This document shows positions 1 through 10,892 of a stretch of DNA of 64,000 bases, in pieces. The DNA is taken from the NCBI GenBank assembly GCA_963969395.1, contig OZ017797.1, positions 1,240,001 to 1,304,000 of the forward strand, read 5' to 3'. Origin of the DNA: Pseudoscleropodium purum (lineage: Eukaryota > Streptophyta > Bryopsida > Hypnales > Brachytheciaceae). Below the pieces are notes generated by a model. That model was not told the DNA's origin, did not search any database, and was given only the letters and a program-made list of their open reading frames with translations. A program made the translations under genes and the position numbers. Every line of letters begins with the position of its first letter. The first letter of the stretch is position 1.

Positions 1-243
1 GAATCCGGTTTACCATCATAATCCGGTTCATCATCATCATTCGGTCCTAGACCTAATCCGTGTTACATTCTGTTTCCGTCGTTAGTTACTCCTGACCGGA
101 TTAGATCCAAGAAGCCCACTACTTCACGTTCCGTGCTAATTCAGAGTTTTCCTTCCCCACCTAATCGGATCCGGTTAGCTAATGACTAGTTTCCGTTCCT
201 ATTTGGGTGTATACTAAGAAAATCAAAATTCTAAGCTGCGACA
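1..243 (-). mobile_element. 3.28-kb TGTCGCAGC element, copy A (5' end only)
   Basis: This is the promoter-side end of the 3.28-kb family described under copy F, in reverse orientation and cut by the window edge. It ends in AAGCTGCGACA at 243, and its sequence matches the terminal 240 bp of copy B almost base for base (B ends at 10892). It is inserted into the 3' part of the DUF7869-type gene. The expected 5-bp duplication would start with GGGAT at 244, but the partner lies outside the window. Confidence 0.85.
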
Positions 244-2624
244 GGGATCTTGATCATACATTGTCGCGTATCCTTCCTAATCAGAGACTTCCATGCTGTT
301 ATAAGAGCGTCCGTGTGTTGCCATAATGGCGGTTCGCTTTCATCAATTTTCCAACGCAAACCTCTTTCGCTATCCCATCCAGTGTAGAAGTTTTGAACGC
401 TCTCATCTCTTGAAGTTGGATGGAAATACTGAATTAGCACACAATTTGGTTTTTCAGGATTGCAATTGGGATTAGACAAAGCCCTTGCAATCCAAATTGG
501 ATGACTATCACCATCTGCTGGTCGAACCGCTACGAAGTACCCTTCAAAGAGATCACGTCCCACCCTGAAAGATGGTTGTGGGCGACCACTCAAAGGCCCG
601 ACATATGCTTCATCTTCTCCAAACTCTTCGCGAACTTCACCTTCTTCATTTAGTTCATCTATTTGAGCTGCTCGAATTCGAGTCGTCGGCCAAAAACCAT
701 CCTTCAAAGAAGTAAATGCAGGTACTGGATCTTGTAGCGCTACCTTCACATCACGCCAGTAGTGTACCACATGTTCATAGCGCCTTTGACATTCACCACT
801 GCTGTCCGCATTGCATAGGTTCTCCCAGTATTTTATAAATCCAGATATACCTTTCACAATGTCTTCAACGCCCTTCATTGACTTCAATGAAATTGGTAAT
901 GGTACACCACGTGGCCACAAACTTTGTCCTTGAGCATCTTCTTTCCACAACTTAATGCCTCTACCACCTTCCCCTAACCAATCCCCATCAGTGCACAACA
1001 ATTTGTATTTCATAACAGGACACCCTGTTGAATCTAAATAGAACTTTACTTGTTGTGGTCTTGTGTGTCCAACGAGCATGTCAGCACTATCTACAAATGC
1101 ACCAGCAATGAAATTCTTGAAATTAGGCACCTCTTCTATAAGGTGAGGAATAGTCGGAGTGGAATCCATAAATGATTTCATCAACGCTGGCACTGTAGGG
1201 AAGTTCTCTTTCTTTAGCTGCATACTCCATCTTCCAAATAGTGCATCAATGTCATCGTGCGTATGACCAACAATCATGAAATTCACATATACTTCACGAA
1301 AGATCTTGTTTGCAACAAGTAGGGACCAAAAACAAAATACATATCTGTTTTTGTTGTCTCCAGTGGCATTATCCATCTGCATAATAAGAAGAGGTGGCAA
1401 TGGTGTCGCCGGAACTGAGGTTGTTGGGACTTCAGGAAGCGAACCTTTGCAAATCTCACTTCCCTTGAGCACCGCCTTAAACAAATTTGTGGACTTCGAA
1501 TTCATAAACAACTCTCGAGATGACGCCTTTGGTGGCAATTCAAGATCTCGCAACAACTTTGCCATAGAGCCAATTGTATAATTTGAATTATGGGGAAAGA
1601 AATCCAATCCATAATGCGCATACCGCACATCACCATGGCCATGCGCAATCATTCCAGTGACCGATACAGGCAACTTCATCAAGCCATCAGTGTCTTTACT
1701 CTTGTGTGAGAAAACCGGACAAGCAGTTTTAGAATGATCCATTTTGTCATGCATAATTGTGAGGCACTCGTGCGGAGAAGTTAGCGACCAGAAACAATTA
1801 ATATAGTACAAGTCCCGGTGAGCACGAGCAGTAGAGAGGTGATTGTCCAACCTCCGTTGCCACATCAAAGTATTGCTGGAACCAACAAGAGCACCCTTCC
1901 TGAGCTCTTTGTATTTGTCACAAGTAGCACATCGCGCAAAATTGTCCCCGGGCTTCTTGACTTCATACTCCGGAAACTTTGAAGATCTGATCTTACTTAA
2001 ATTTGAAGTTGAAATATCCTTCAATCCAAAAGCTGCATTAACATCATTGATTTCTTGCAACTTTCCCTTCCACTGAAAGGTAGAGGGAAGACACATGGAA
2101 ACAACCTTCTCCCCAGACTTCATAGTTCGAGTACGATGTGGCATATGATCGGCTTCTTTCTCAAGGATGCACTTCAATGAAACAGCAGCTTGTTCAGTAT
2201 GTTTCCTCGGTTTTGACATTCCTGTATTACCATGTTCCATTGCTTCTCGATGATCTTTCACATGTATTTGGTAGCGAAAGAATGTGGATTGTGGAACCCC
2301 AGAAATATGCATCCAAGCTCGCATGCAGACAGGGACCTCTTCAACTGTGACCATCCTTTTCCCACGGGAATCGTAATGATATTGTCTGTGGACATCCAGC
2401 TTCATGAAGGATCTATGCTTGAAAGTGGAATTATGATACATGCGCTCACGGAAAGCCCGAATCTTCTCTCTAGGAAACGGTTGAACACAATTTCGACTAC
2501 AACAAACTTTGCTAGACACTGCATTGATGGATTGTTCTGTAAGTAGAGCCTTCGACTTCAGAGAGGTTTCACGAGGCGGGTTTCTTGACGTTGTCGGGTA
2601 GAGAGGAGCGCGCTTTAGGAACAC
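244..2624 (-). CDS. DUF7869-type transposase-like protein, 3' end cut by copy A
   Basis: The open frame of about 790 codons resembles the DUF7869 family, RNase-H-like transposase-derived proteins of plants and invertebrates. Visible landmarks are an N-terminal CCxxNC cluster (about residues 41-46), a central CxxC (ARCATC), an acidic motif QMDNATGDNKNR (about residue 415) and GHTHDDIDALF (about residue 450). These match the family's conserved D...NKN...GHTHxxxD layout. The longest frame opens on GTG at 2624 with no ATG before the CCxxNC cluster, so the true start is probably in an upstream exon. The natural C-terminus is lost: the last codons and the TAG come from the TGTCGCAGC end of copy A. 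The frame is otherwise free of stops, so the gene was probably intact until a recent insertion. That it acts as a transposase is inferred from the family. Confidence 0.65.
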
Positions 2625-3160
2625 ACGGGGTGTTTGGCTGCAATTATTGGTTGTACACAGGGTGTCTTCTTCAATCTTCAGTCTTTAGTCTTCAAACGGT
2701 GCCCGTTGGCCTATCCTGTATAGGCTCTAGATAGGCATAAGGGTCAAGGAAGGGATAAGAAACCACGGGATACGGGACGGGTAAAACGGGACAATAGACA
2801 CGAGCTACCGTCCGAATGATGGGATCCTAAACTTCAAATTCACGGTCTGCTGGCCAAAACTCCAGACCGTGAGAACAAGCAAGTCTCGACCATGTGGGCC
2901 ATTAACCCCACTTCGTCACCACGATAATAAATGGGGTTGGGTCTTGGTTTTACTCAGACCGCCCGCAACCTAGGTTACAAAGCAAAAGGAAATAAAAGAC
3001 AACGAGCCTCCAAATCAGGCTAGGAATAACAAAGCCACATCCCACACATACATATAAAAAAAACCCAAAACATTCCTCTTCAAGTCTTCAATCTTCAAGT
3101 CTTCATGTTTTAAAAAAAACAATGAGAAATCTTCAAAGCCGTACCCTAAAGTAGCTGCGA
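2625..3160. other. Upstream region of the DUF7869-type gene
   Basis: No credible coding frame is visible. It holds CTTCAAGTCTTCA-type short repeats near 2670-2695 and 3080-3105. It probably contains the promoter or 5' leader, and perhaps a first exon, of the minus-strand gene that begins at 2624. Confidence 0.35.
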
Positions 3161-3179
3161 CCTTTTATCTAGTGCCACA

Positions 3180-4040
3180 GATGGTTTACAACTCCAAATG
3201 CTAAGTGCAATAGCATTTTGGAAAGCTAACCCAGTAACCTAACACCTCTCCAAATTTCACTTCATTCTAAACTACTGTCCAAAAGTTATAGGCAAACAAG
3301 GTGGCGGCTCTTCTCCTCCTCGCCAACCAACCACTGCCTCTTCAAACTTCTTATAACTTTTGACTTACAAACCCTGAACACAAGTGTGATATCAATTTGG
3401 AAAGCTAACACATCCGGCTACAACATGTAAAAATTTCACTAAGAACTAAAACTCTGTCCATAAGTTATAGCCCAACAAAGTCTCGGTCCCCTATTTTGAG
3501 AACCCACTCAACCTCCAAACTTCTACACTCTATAATTTCTTCAATAAAACTCCAAATAGCTCGTGTGATATCTATTTAGAGAGATAAATAAACAAACTAG
3601 CACTCATAAAAATTTCAAAAGAAATCCTTATACTGACCAAAGGTTATGGCCCTCCAAAGCTTCGGCCTTGCTCTTCACAAGTGGCAGCCAACCTCCAAGT
3701 CATCACACCTCCATAACTTCTTCCTCCAAACTCCAAATCTTAAGTTTAATCACTCTTTGGAAAGCTAAGATTAAGATGAACACGCTTCCAAAATCCTTCT
3801 TGCAACTTGATGGACTGAACGTCAGCTATGGCTTGACGAAGTCTCAGCCTTTTCTTCATGAAAGGCACTAAACTCCTCAAATTCAAATGCTCATAACTTT
3901 TTCATCCTAACTCCAAATCAAACTTGCAAACTCATTTTGGAAAGGCAATTTCATAAGGAACAATCTCACCAAATTTCATTACCAAAGGCCTCATACAATG
4001 GGAGATATCACTCCTCGAAGTTTCGGATTTTCTCCCACAC
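3180..4040. repeat. Degenerate tandem repeat, period about 180 bp, five units
   Basis: Five diverged units begin near 3180, 3360, 3541, 3722 and 3903. Each contains, in the same order, AACTCCAAAT, then about 15-20 bp later TTTGGAAAGCTAA (or a variant), then AAATTTCA, then AAGTTATGGC followed by an AAAGTCTCGG-like stretch. Short motifs are conserved in fixed order while the sequence between them drifts. It lies between the DUF7869-type gene and the small minus-strand genes. Repeats of this kind are often found in untranslated or subterminal parts of plant transposons; the role here is not known. Confidence 0.6.
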
Positions 4041-4352
4041 TCAAGTTTCTCTATTTTCTCCTACACACCCACACTAAGCATCTTTTTCCCTCTTTTCCTC
4101 CCTATCTCAAGTGAAGGGTGGGGGCACATCAGCCCATGCCCCTACCAAGACCCCACCTAAGATGCCAAATTAAATCCCCATTCACACTCTCCCTTTATTC
4201 TAAAACCCAAGTTAACTTTTAAACACTAACTTCTCATTAAACGTTTAAAATCACACACTGTGATTTTAATAAAATACTCAAAGTATGAAATTAGTAACTA
4301 ACATATAATAAATGCTCACTAGAGATAAAAAACTAGAGTTCCAATCACAGCT
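4041..4352. other. AT-rich intergenic stretch
   Basis: No reading frame, repeat or RNA was recognised. It is probably the 3' flank of the small minus-strand gene that ends at 4353. Confidence 0.3.
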
Positions 4353-4811
4353 TCATTTCATCTGTAGAAAATCGAGAATGCGTTTGATGGTGGCAGCAAC
4401 GTAATTTGTACGCTCGGACTTCATCAATGGGTTGACTAAACCTTCCAACCAACGTTGGTGGCCACAACTACCCTCCACCGGCAAAGCCATACAATAATAA
4501 TGATCGATGTTTTTGCCCTCATAACTCGCTTCAAAAGTCACTTCCCGAGTGCCATGCTCAACACACCCAACTTGGAGCAGGATTACCAAAACACGAGCAT
4601 TGGTATCAAGATTACCGTGCCATCGCCGCTCCACGCGAGGTTGCTTCGGCGGTCTAGAAGGCCCACCTTCATCTCGAGGATGCCTAAGTGGCAAAGCAAG
4701 ATCCCGTTCCAAAAGGGGTTGATCTAGCAGCTGTGACAATGAAAACTCAAATTCAGCCTCTGGTTGAAGCTCTTCATCTTGAGACTCAGAAAAAACCCTC
4801 CAATTCGACAT
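4353..4811 (-). CDS. Hypothetical acidic/basic protein, 152 aa
   Basis: The first ATG in the frame is at 4811 (MSNWRVFSES); the frame also stays open to a TTG at 4835. I do not recognise the family. The N-terminal third is Glu-rich, followed by a Pro/Arg-rich basic patch (RPPKQPRVERR) that could be a nuclear localisation signal, and a more regular C-terminal half with several Cys and His residues. It lies about 140 bp downstream of a second small minus-strand frame and could be an exon of the same gene. No transmembrane segment or signal peptide is evident. Coding status is likely because the frame is long for this AT-rich neighbourhood and its composition is protein-like. Confidence 0.45.
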   Translation of the reverse strand: MSNWRVFSESQDEELQPEAEFEFSLSQLLDQPLLERDLALPLRHPRDEGGPSRPPKQPRVERRWHGNLDTNARVLVILLQVGCVEHGTREVTFEASYEGKNIDHYYCMALPVEGSCGHQRWLEGLVNPLMKSERTNYVAATIKRILDFLQMK

Positions 4812-4947
4812 TCTAACTCTTAAAGTAGAAAACAAAGTCTACTACTCGAATGTAATGAAGTTCTAAGGCAAACTACCCTCTTAAATAGATGTCAGAGCGG
4901 CGTCACCTTGAAGCTATTCAATATAACATATTATAATATGTTTTTAC

Positions 4948-5394
4948 CTAATATACAAATCTACAACAAGACAACGTGCTTGAATACTGTCGTATCGATG
5001 TAGAAGAGTTTGAGTTCAAGGCTCTCGCTCGGAGAGAGTTGTACCTATCTCGGAATTCGTGGTCATGAAAACTTGCTCCTCGATAGTGAACGAGTTTAAT
5101 AGGCCAAGCTATGAGTGAATAAATTTTCTCTCTTGAGATATCGACATCGGAATGTGACTTGGAAATAAACACTGCTACATGAGTGTCACCAAGGGGACCA
5201 TCTGCTCCGCTGACAAGGTCCGAATTTACATTATGGCAAGTACCTTCACCAACAAGTACTCCGTCTTCATTGAATAAGGTGACACATTTCATGTTCCATA
5301 ACGAACGCGGAAGCCCTTCGCAGTCTGGTAAGTCCTCCATCATTTCCTTATGAATATAGAACTCCTCATCTGATTCATCCATCTCTCCGACTGG
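4948..5394 (-). CDS. DUF8039-like transposon-associated protein, 148 aa
   Basis: The first in-frame ATG is at 5394 (MPVGEMDESDEEF); the frame is open further, to a TTG at 5442. The central part reads CVTLFNEDGVLVGEG, then a PLGDTHVAVFI strand, then SLIAWPIKLV. This resembles in spacing the DUF8039 domain found C-terminally in many plant transposon proteins (C.L....g.vA.G ... V.i ... i.WP...v). The assignment rests on pattern recall and is tentative. The first palindrome of the left array lies just upstream (5502), so the array sits in the probable promoter. It may be an exon of the same gene as the frame at 4353-4811. Confidence 0.45.
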   Translation of the reverse strand, partial: PVGEMDESDEEFYIHKEMMEDLPDCEGLPRSLWNMKCVTLFNEDGVLVGEGTCHNVNSDLVSGADGPLGDTHVAVFISKSHSDVDISREKIYSLIAWPIKLVHYRGASFHDHEFRDRYNSLRARALNSNSSTSIRQYSSTLSCCRFVY

Positions 5395-5501
5395 CATGCC
5401 AGTCGAAGATATATCACCAGAGTAAGACAAAGAACGGAACAAGGAAAAGTGACTTGAAAGAATTTTACAATTTCAGGAGGAGTGCATTCAATGAAGTAAA
5501 G

Positions 5502-6663
5502 AAATGCATTTCAGTGCAGTTCGCGCTAAAATACAATTCCACAGAGAACAACACAAATAATACATACACATTCCAATAACATTGATTTTCATATTACTTT
5601 TATAGAGTTCGGTTAAAAAGTAATATCTACTACCATATACTGGAATTTAGTAGAACACAAACCAAAAAGAAAATCACATAAATTTCTATTGATTTTCATC
5701 TTGAATTTGGAGGAAATGAAAATCATTTATCTATAAAACATTTGTCCACCACAACTGTAGAGGACAACAAGGAAATAACAATTTCCCGTGCATCATAGAG
5801 AACTTAAATTTTGAATGAACTCTCCAGAATTTTGAATGGATTAAAGAACAACCGTATGCATTTTGAGAGAATGCACGAAAGTGGAACAATGACATAGTAC
5901 TGATTAAGTAAAAACACATGACGAATTTACACATCACACCTGCAGGCATCCAAAATTTTTGTATTAAACGAGTATAGTAGAATGCATTTCAGCGCGAGTC
6001 GCGCTGAAGTGCAATTCAATGATCTTTTTCCGACAACAACGTGCATGAGAATGGAGACCGTATTATATTCCATAATGAAGATCAATAACATCATTTTCGC
6101 TGTATTAGCTATTAGGTAACATTATTTTCCAAATATGAATATGAATTCCTAGTCATCTTCGGACACTTCAGAATGCACGTAAATCTAGACATACATAAAT
6201 GCACATCAGCGCGAGTCGCGCTAATGTGCATTTCATTCCACTACTAGAAAACTCAATATCAAGACATATATTGGATTTTCCAAACATGACAACAAAATTG
6301 GGACACGGTAATGCATTTCAGCGCGAGTCGCGCTGAAGTGCATTTCTAGTCCAAATCATGAAATATATTGCGTTTTATCAAGACTGGTTTCTTGATCCAT
6401 TTCAAAACAGAATTCGTTGAATACACTTCAGCGCGACTCGCGCTAAACTGATATGCTGTTCTCTAAATTAGTGGCGAGCCTGACTTCATCTCTAATCTTG
6501 ATTTACTTCATTTAAAAATCAGGACTTGCACTTCAGCGCGAGTCGCGCTGAAGTGTATTACGCAATCTAATTTCATAGTGGAAAGACTTATAGGAACGTG
6601 TAGAAATGAAATTGAAAACGACCCTGCTTGACTGCATTTCAGCGCGGCCCGAGCTAAACTGCA
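5502..6663. repeat. Left array of phased palindromes (seven copies)
   Basis: Seven copies of a short perfect or near-perfect palindrome with core AGCGCGAGTCGCGCT, usually extended to 10-14-bp arms (flanks TTC/GAA, then TGCA). Centres lie near 5520, 5998, 6215, 6327, 6437, 6542 and 6648. The last five are 105-112 bp apart and the 5998-6215 gap is twice that. The sequence between copies is AT-rich and not conserved. The copies could be binding sites for a dimeric protein or hairpin-forming elements. They stand directly upstream of the minus-strand gene ending at 4948. Confidence 0.8.
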
Positions 6664-7612
6664 AGTAAGAGAATTACTCATATATCACTTCCAATTTGGC
6701 ACTTCGACATCGTAAATTTCAAACGTGTAAACCTTCTATTTTTAGTAATTCCGAAATTTAAGGAAAATTCCCATCGGACAATGACATTCTCTGACCATTT
6801 GCAATCTCAGATCAAGCTTCGAAATTGAAAATTCTTTGTAATGCAATTGACACAACATGGAAAGCGTATATGACAAGTGAAGACATGTGCACTGTAATTG
6901 TATGGAGAGGAGTGACAGATGACATAAACCTCGTCTATGCTAAATAAGTTACGAAAACTTCTATACTGACGAAGAAGGTGGAGTGCATTACAGGCGAAGG
7001 TGTGCGATGCAGTGCTTCCTCGTTGAAGGCGGCTGATGAGAACAACGTGATAGTAATACAGAGACAATTCCGAACTTCTAAACTTCTCCACTAAACCAAA
7101 CAACGCAAGGGAAAGACGCACACGAACTATGCAACGCTCATTGAAGTCCTTTCAGTGGAGGGAAAAGGTAGAAGGAGATGTCTGCAGCTGGGTTAGCGAC
7201 GCGCATTGTACATCCTGGCGGGAACAAAAGGGCGCCAACTGTATCCAAGATTTTGAACACATTCCTTCTAAATTCAGATGTCCCGAGATTCCTCATGCCT
7301 ATAACAACTGTACATTGTAAAGCGTCTTCTAATTCTAGATTAAACCACAGTCCCCACAATTGGTAGTAGGTGAGCTGCCTTTCCAAGATTCTGATTATTA
7401 ATGCTCGTTGACTTCCAGCAAGTGATGTGTCTTTTTGTCATTGGGACATTGTCCACAACGGAAGGCGCAATTGCAATGCATACAGTGCGTTTTTTTATTT
7501 TCGTTTTTTAGCACTCTGACTAAAATGACTAAAGGGTATTATTAGCAAGATAACTGTCAATTTGATTCTCCAAGTACGATGCCCTTACCGTATTTTGTCT
7601 TACATGGACTAC
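6664..7612. other. Region without a recognised gene, left of copy B
   Basis: Two short minus-strand frames (6807-7121 and 7138-7386) occur, with no recognisable domain and no ATG context that persuades me. They could be exons of the upstream minus-strand transcript. The region ends at the ACTAC target duplication of copy B (7608-7612). Confidence 0.3.
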
Positions 7613-10600
7613 TGTCGCAGCACAGGGCAGGTCAATTCCCCATTATACTCACAAAAATCGCTCTAGAGTATAACTAAGTGACTCTAAAGATCGAACCCAC
7701 GAGATTCTGTGAAGTATCTAGCTCTATTAAGCAGTTAAGCTAAGTCAGTATCCCAATCTTACTTTCCGGTCCTAGATCTAGAACCAGAAATACCACCACA
7801 CCGGATAACTATAGACCGGATTACTCCTTCTTCCGGTCCTACTAACTATTCGGTCCGTACAAATACCGAAATCCCAGGATCTCACAACTTCCGATCCTGG
7901 AAATCCGTCCTGACCAATCCGGTCGGGATGGTCATCCTGTACCCGTAATCCTATCCGGTTTGGTTTTGCCTCTGTTTCACCATCAGAGGGGTCGCCGCTT
8001 AATTTTGAGAGTGGTAGGCCCACCACTCCTTCCGTGACTTATAGTGGCTGAAGACCCACTGTCCTACTTCCTAAACTCCTAAGCTAATCCGGATCCGGTT
8101 TGGTCCTTCACAACAACCTAGATAGCAATCCGGGTTGTAGGTCACACAAAGACCCCACACTCGACCCTCTCGTACTACAACGACCTTGATGCTACTTCCG
8201 ATCCGTGCGAAGACAGGTGGTTACAAGTGCACCCGTCCGTTCCAACATCAACTAAAGTTCTTCCGTTTACCAACTAAGGTGGTAAGACCTCACAGGAGAT
8301 CGGACACTCAACCGGATTTCCCACCCGGGAGTTCTAGCGCAGCTAAGGAATCCCTCCCTACCCGCCTAGCCTAACAACGGCTTTCTCACCCGGAATCTCA
8401 AACTCTAGACGTGCTGAGGAACTAAGTTCACTCCCAACTCTTCGGTACCTACTCACATGCACCTCGGATCGGAAAATAAACACCAAGGGGAGAAATCACT
8501 TGCAAACCGGCTCGTACTATCCTAACTCCACATCATACAATCCTGTCGCGCTGGAGAGAGATACACAACGAAGAGAATAGAAAGGTACAAGAAGTTTGCA
8601 AAATGAACAACTCCCAATTCCCATCTCAGGAACCGATTTATATACAAAGGGTCAAAACCCTAAAAGCACAAAAAGGAGCGGAAAACCCGTGGGGGTCCGC
8701 CGCCACCTAAATCTAACTTCCGGTCTAACCTAATACTGTTGAGCCGGATCCGGATCCGCTCCTACTCCTAACTGAAATTAAAATCCTATCTACCCTACAA
8801 CTCTAGATCCTATCGTCGGGCTTCCGGTCTCCGAAACTAGCTCCTCGAAGACTTCACTCAAATTCCGGACCCGTTCCCCCTCCGCAGGATTCGGTCCGGG
8901 TGGAGACTCCAGGTCGATGGTGATATCCGGTCTCGTGCCCGGAGTCCCAGTCCGTGCAGACTTCTTGGACTCAGGAGTCCAATCCTTCCTATCCTTCTGA
9001 ATGGTCGCGTCCGGAAAGAGATCCGGTAGAGAGATGTCCGAAAGGTGAATACCTTTGTCGCATGTCGCTCCCGTCAGCTTCCGGCTGCTCTCCTCGATTC
9101 GGTCCGCTGCCTTCCGCCCCTCCACCATTGTCGTCTCCACCTGCTCAGCGAAGTCCGCGAGAATCCGGACCATCCGGGAACCGGATAGTTTCCTCTCTTC
9201 GTGGATCTTCTCGTCGAAGAGCTTCGCTTTGGCAGCAGCCGTTCCGGTCTCTCCCAGGACCGCCTTGATCTGCTTGGCTATCTTCCGAGTCTCTTCCGCC
9301 ATCTCCCGGGCGGCCGTCACGTCTTCCTGATAGGCAAAAAGAATTGCCTTCAGTTTATCCACCTCCTCCTGCAACCGGCGGATCTCTGCTTCCTGCTTCC
9401 GGGTCTCTTCCGGATTCGTGATGCACTCCGCCACTTGTTCCACCAATTTGCTGTCCGATGCTGCACCCACCAACTTGCCGATTGCCGCAGGCGTCCTGTG
9501 CTTGACCTCCCAATCCGCCCTGATGTTGCAGAGGACGTTGATCAGACCGTTGAACGGATCTTGCATATCCGGATCTCCCCCGGAATTGGTCTTCTCGGCT
9601 TCCGGTTTCTCCTCCGGGGCCGGTTTGTCTTGACTGGGAGGCGTCCCGCGCTTGTGTGGAGGTGTCAGCTTCTGTCGCTTGATCGGCGGCATCGGCTCCT
9701 CCTCTTCCTCGCTGGACTCCCGGTCTGACCCGGAATCGGATTCCGCCTCGTCATCCGTCTCCGACTCCCCATACTTCAGGAGCACTTCCTGCGTCTTCCA
9801 CGCCCTGTCCTCCATATCGGTGAGGACTTGGTTCTCCCGATAGAGGTGGAAGAGATAAGGGCACACTGGAGTGGCCCTTTTCTTCCCAACCCTACTAACA
9901 AGCTGGGCCACGAGATCGGAAATGATCCGTGCCCAATCCACTTTCCGGGTACCACTGAGGGCACCGAAAATGGTGTTGCCGAGGGTGATCGTCACCCTGG
10001 TCGGCTTTTCCGGGTGAAGAACCGGAACCAGGAATTGCAGGAGCCGACGGTGTCGGTCATCCAAGCAATCCTCGACCGCGTATCCGTCCTTCGGGTTGAC
10101 AGCTCCCTTGAACTTCCCTCGGACAAACTCATCCTTCCGGCTCGCCATTCCCAAACCTCCTGTCCGGAAAGCGTAAACCGTTCTCCACATCCCCTCGTTC
10201 TAGCTGACGGGAGTTCCCCTCACGGTGTTGTCAAACTGGTTGGACAACTTTCCGAGGAGCTCCTTGACCATTCTCTCCTCCCTAAAACCCCAAGGTTTCT
10301 CGGCAAACCCGAGGCAACCCATGGATTTGAGATCATCCATGAGTTGAGACTTTTCCGGCTCTGTGGAGGGAATAACCGGAATGACTTTCCGGAGCTTCAC
10401 CTCGCCTCCAGAGGGACTCGCTTGTCTCGACCTACGTAGCGGAGGCATTCCCAATAACATCCACCTCACTCTCTTCTAGCCGCACGTCCCGTTCCTCACT
10501 TCCTCTCTCCGATCTCAACCGGAAGCAAAACAGACAAAACACAAACGTCCAGACGCACAAACTCCAAAAACTCAACCGCGCGCTCTCAAGGTCGAGTTTC

Positions 10601-10892
10601 TAAAAGGGGGTGCAACAGTGAAAGCTCCTCCTTATATAGTCCCTGGACCCTTTCCGGTTTGTCATCATAATCCGGTTCATCATCATCATCCGGTCCTAGA
10701 CCTAATCTGTGTTGCATTCCGTTTCTGTCGTTAGTTACTCCTGACCGGATTAGATCCAAGAAGCCCACTACTTCACGTTCCGTGCTAATTCTGAGTTTTC
10801 CTTCCCCACCTAATCGGATCCGGTTAGCTAATGACTAGTTTCCGTTCCTATTTGGGTGTATACTAAGAAAATCAAAATTCTAAGCTGCGACA
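7613..10892 (-). mobile_element. 3.28-kb TGTCGCAGC element, copy B (complete)
   Basis: The element starts TGTCGCAGCACAGGG and ends AAGCTGCGACA, a 9-bp inverted terminal repeat. It is flanked by the perfect 5-bp duplication ACTAC (7608-7612 and 10893-10897). It is 3280 bp long with the gene on the minus strand. There are no long direct repeats at the ends and no transposase, reverse transcriptase or integrase. It is inserted in an AT-rich spacer between the two palindrome arrays and belongs to the same subfamily as copies F and G. Confidence 0.93.
8790..10448 (-). pseudogene. Element-encoded coiled-coil protein of copy B, one TAG
   Basis: The frame is 1659 nt from the ATG (MPPLRRSRQAS) to the stop, the same length as in copies D, E and F, and contains a single in-frame TAG at 10200-10202. 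Copy F has TGG (Trp) there, in PVSWNEGMWR. Order of parts: basic N-terminus; conserved FAEKPWGF region; a helical segment LGNTIFGALSGTRKVDWARI with a following CPYLFHLY, which resembles plant domains called putative transposon protein; an acidic Ser/Glu tract; and a long heptad-like coiled coil. Whether the TAG inactivates the copy or is read through is not known. Confidence 0.75.

Noticed and set aside
5502..6663. CRISPR-like array
   Set aside because: The palindromes are evenly spaced, but the spacers are about 90 bp of AT-rich plant DNA, the repeats also occur in introns, and no cas gene exists; the genome is eukaryotic.
8954..9728. Long plus-strand frames opposite the element genes
   Set aside because: They are shadows of the CCGGA-rich minus-strand coding sequence, recur opposite every copy, and have Arg/Ser-rich low-complexity composition.
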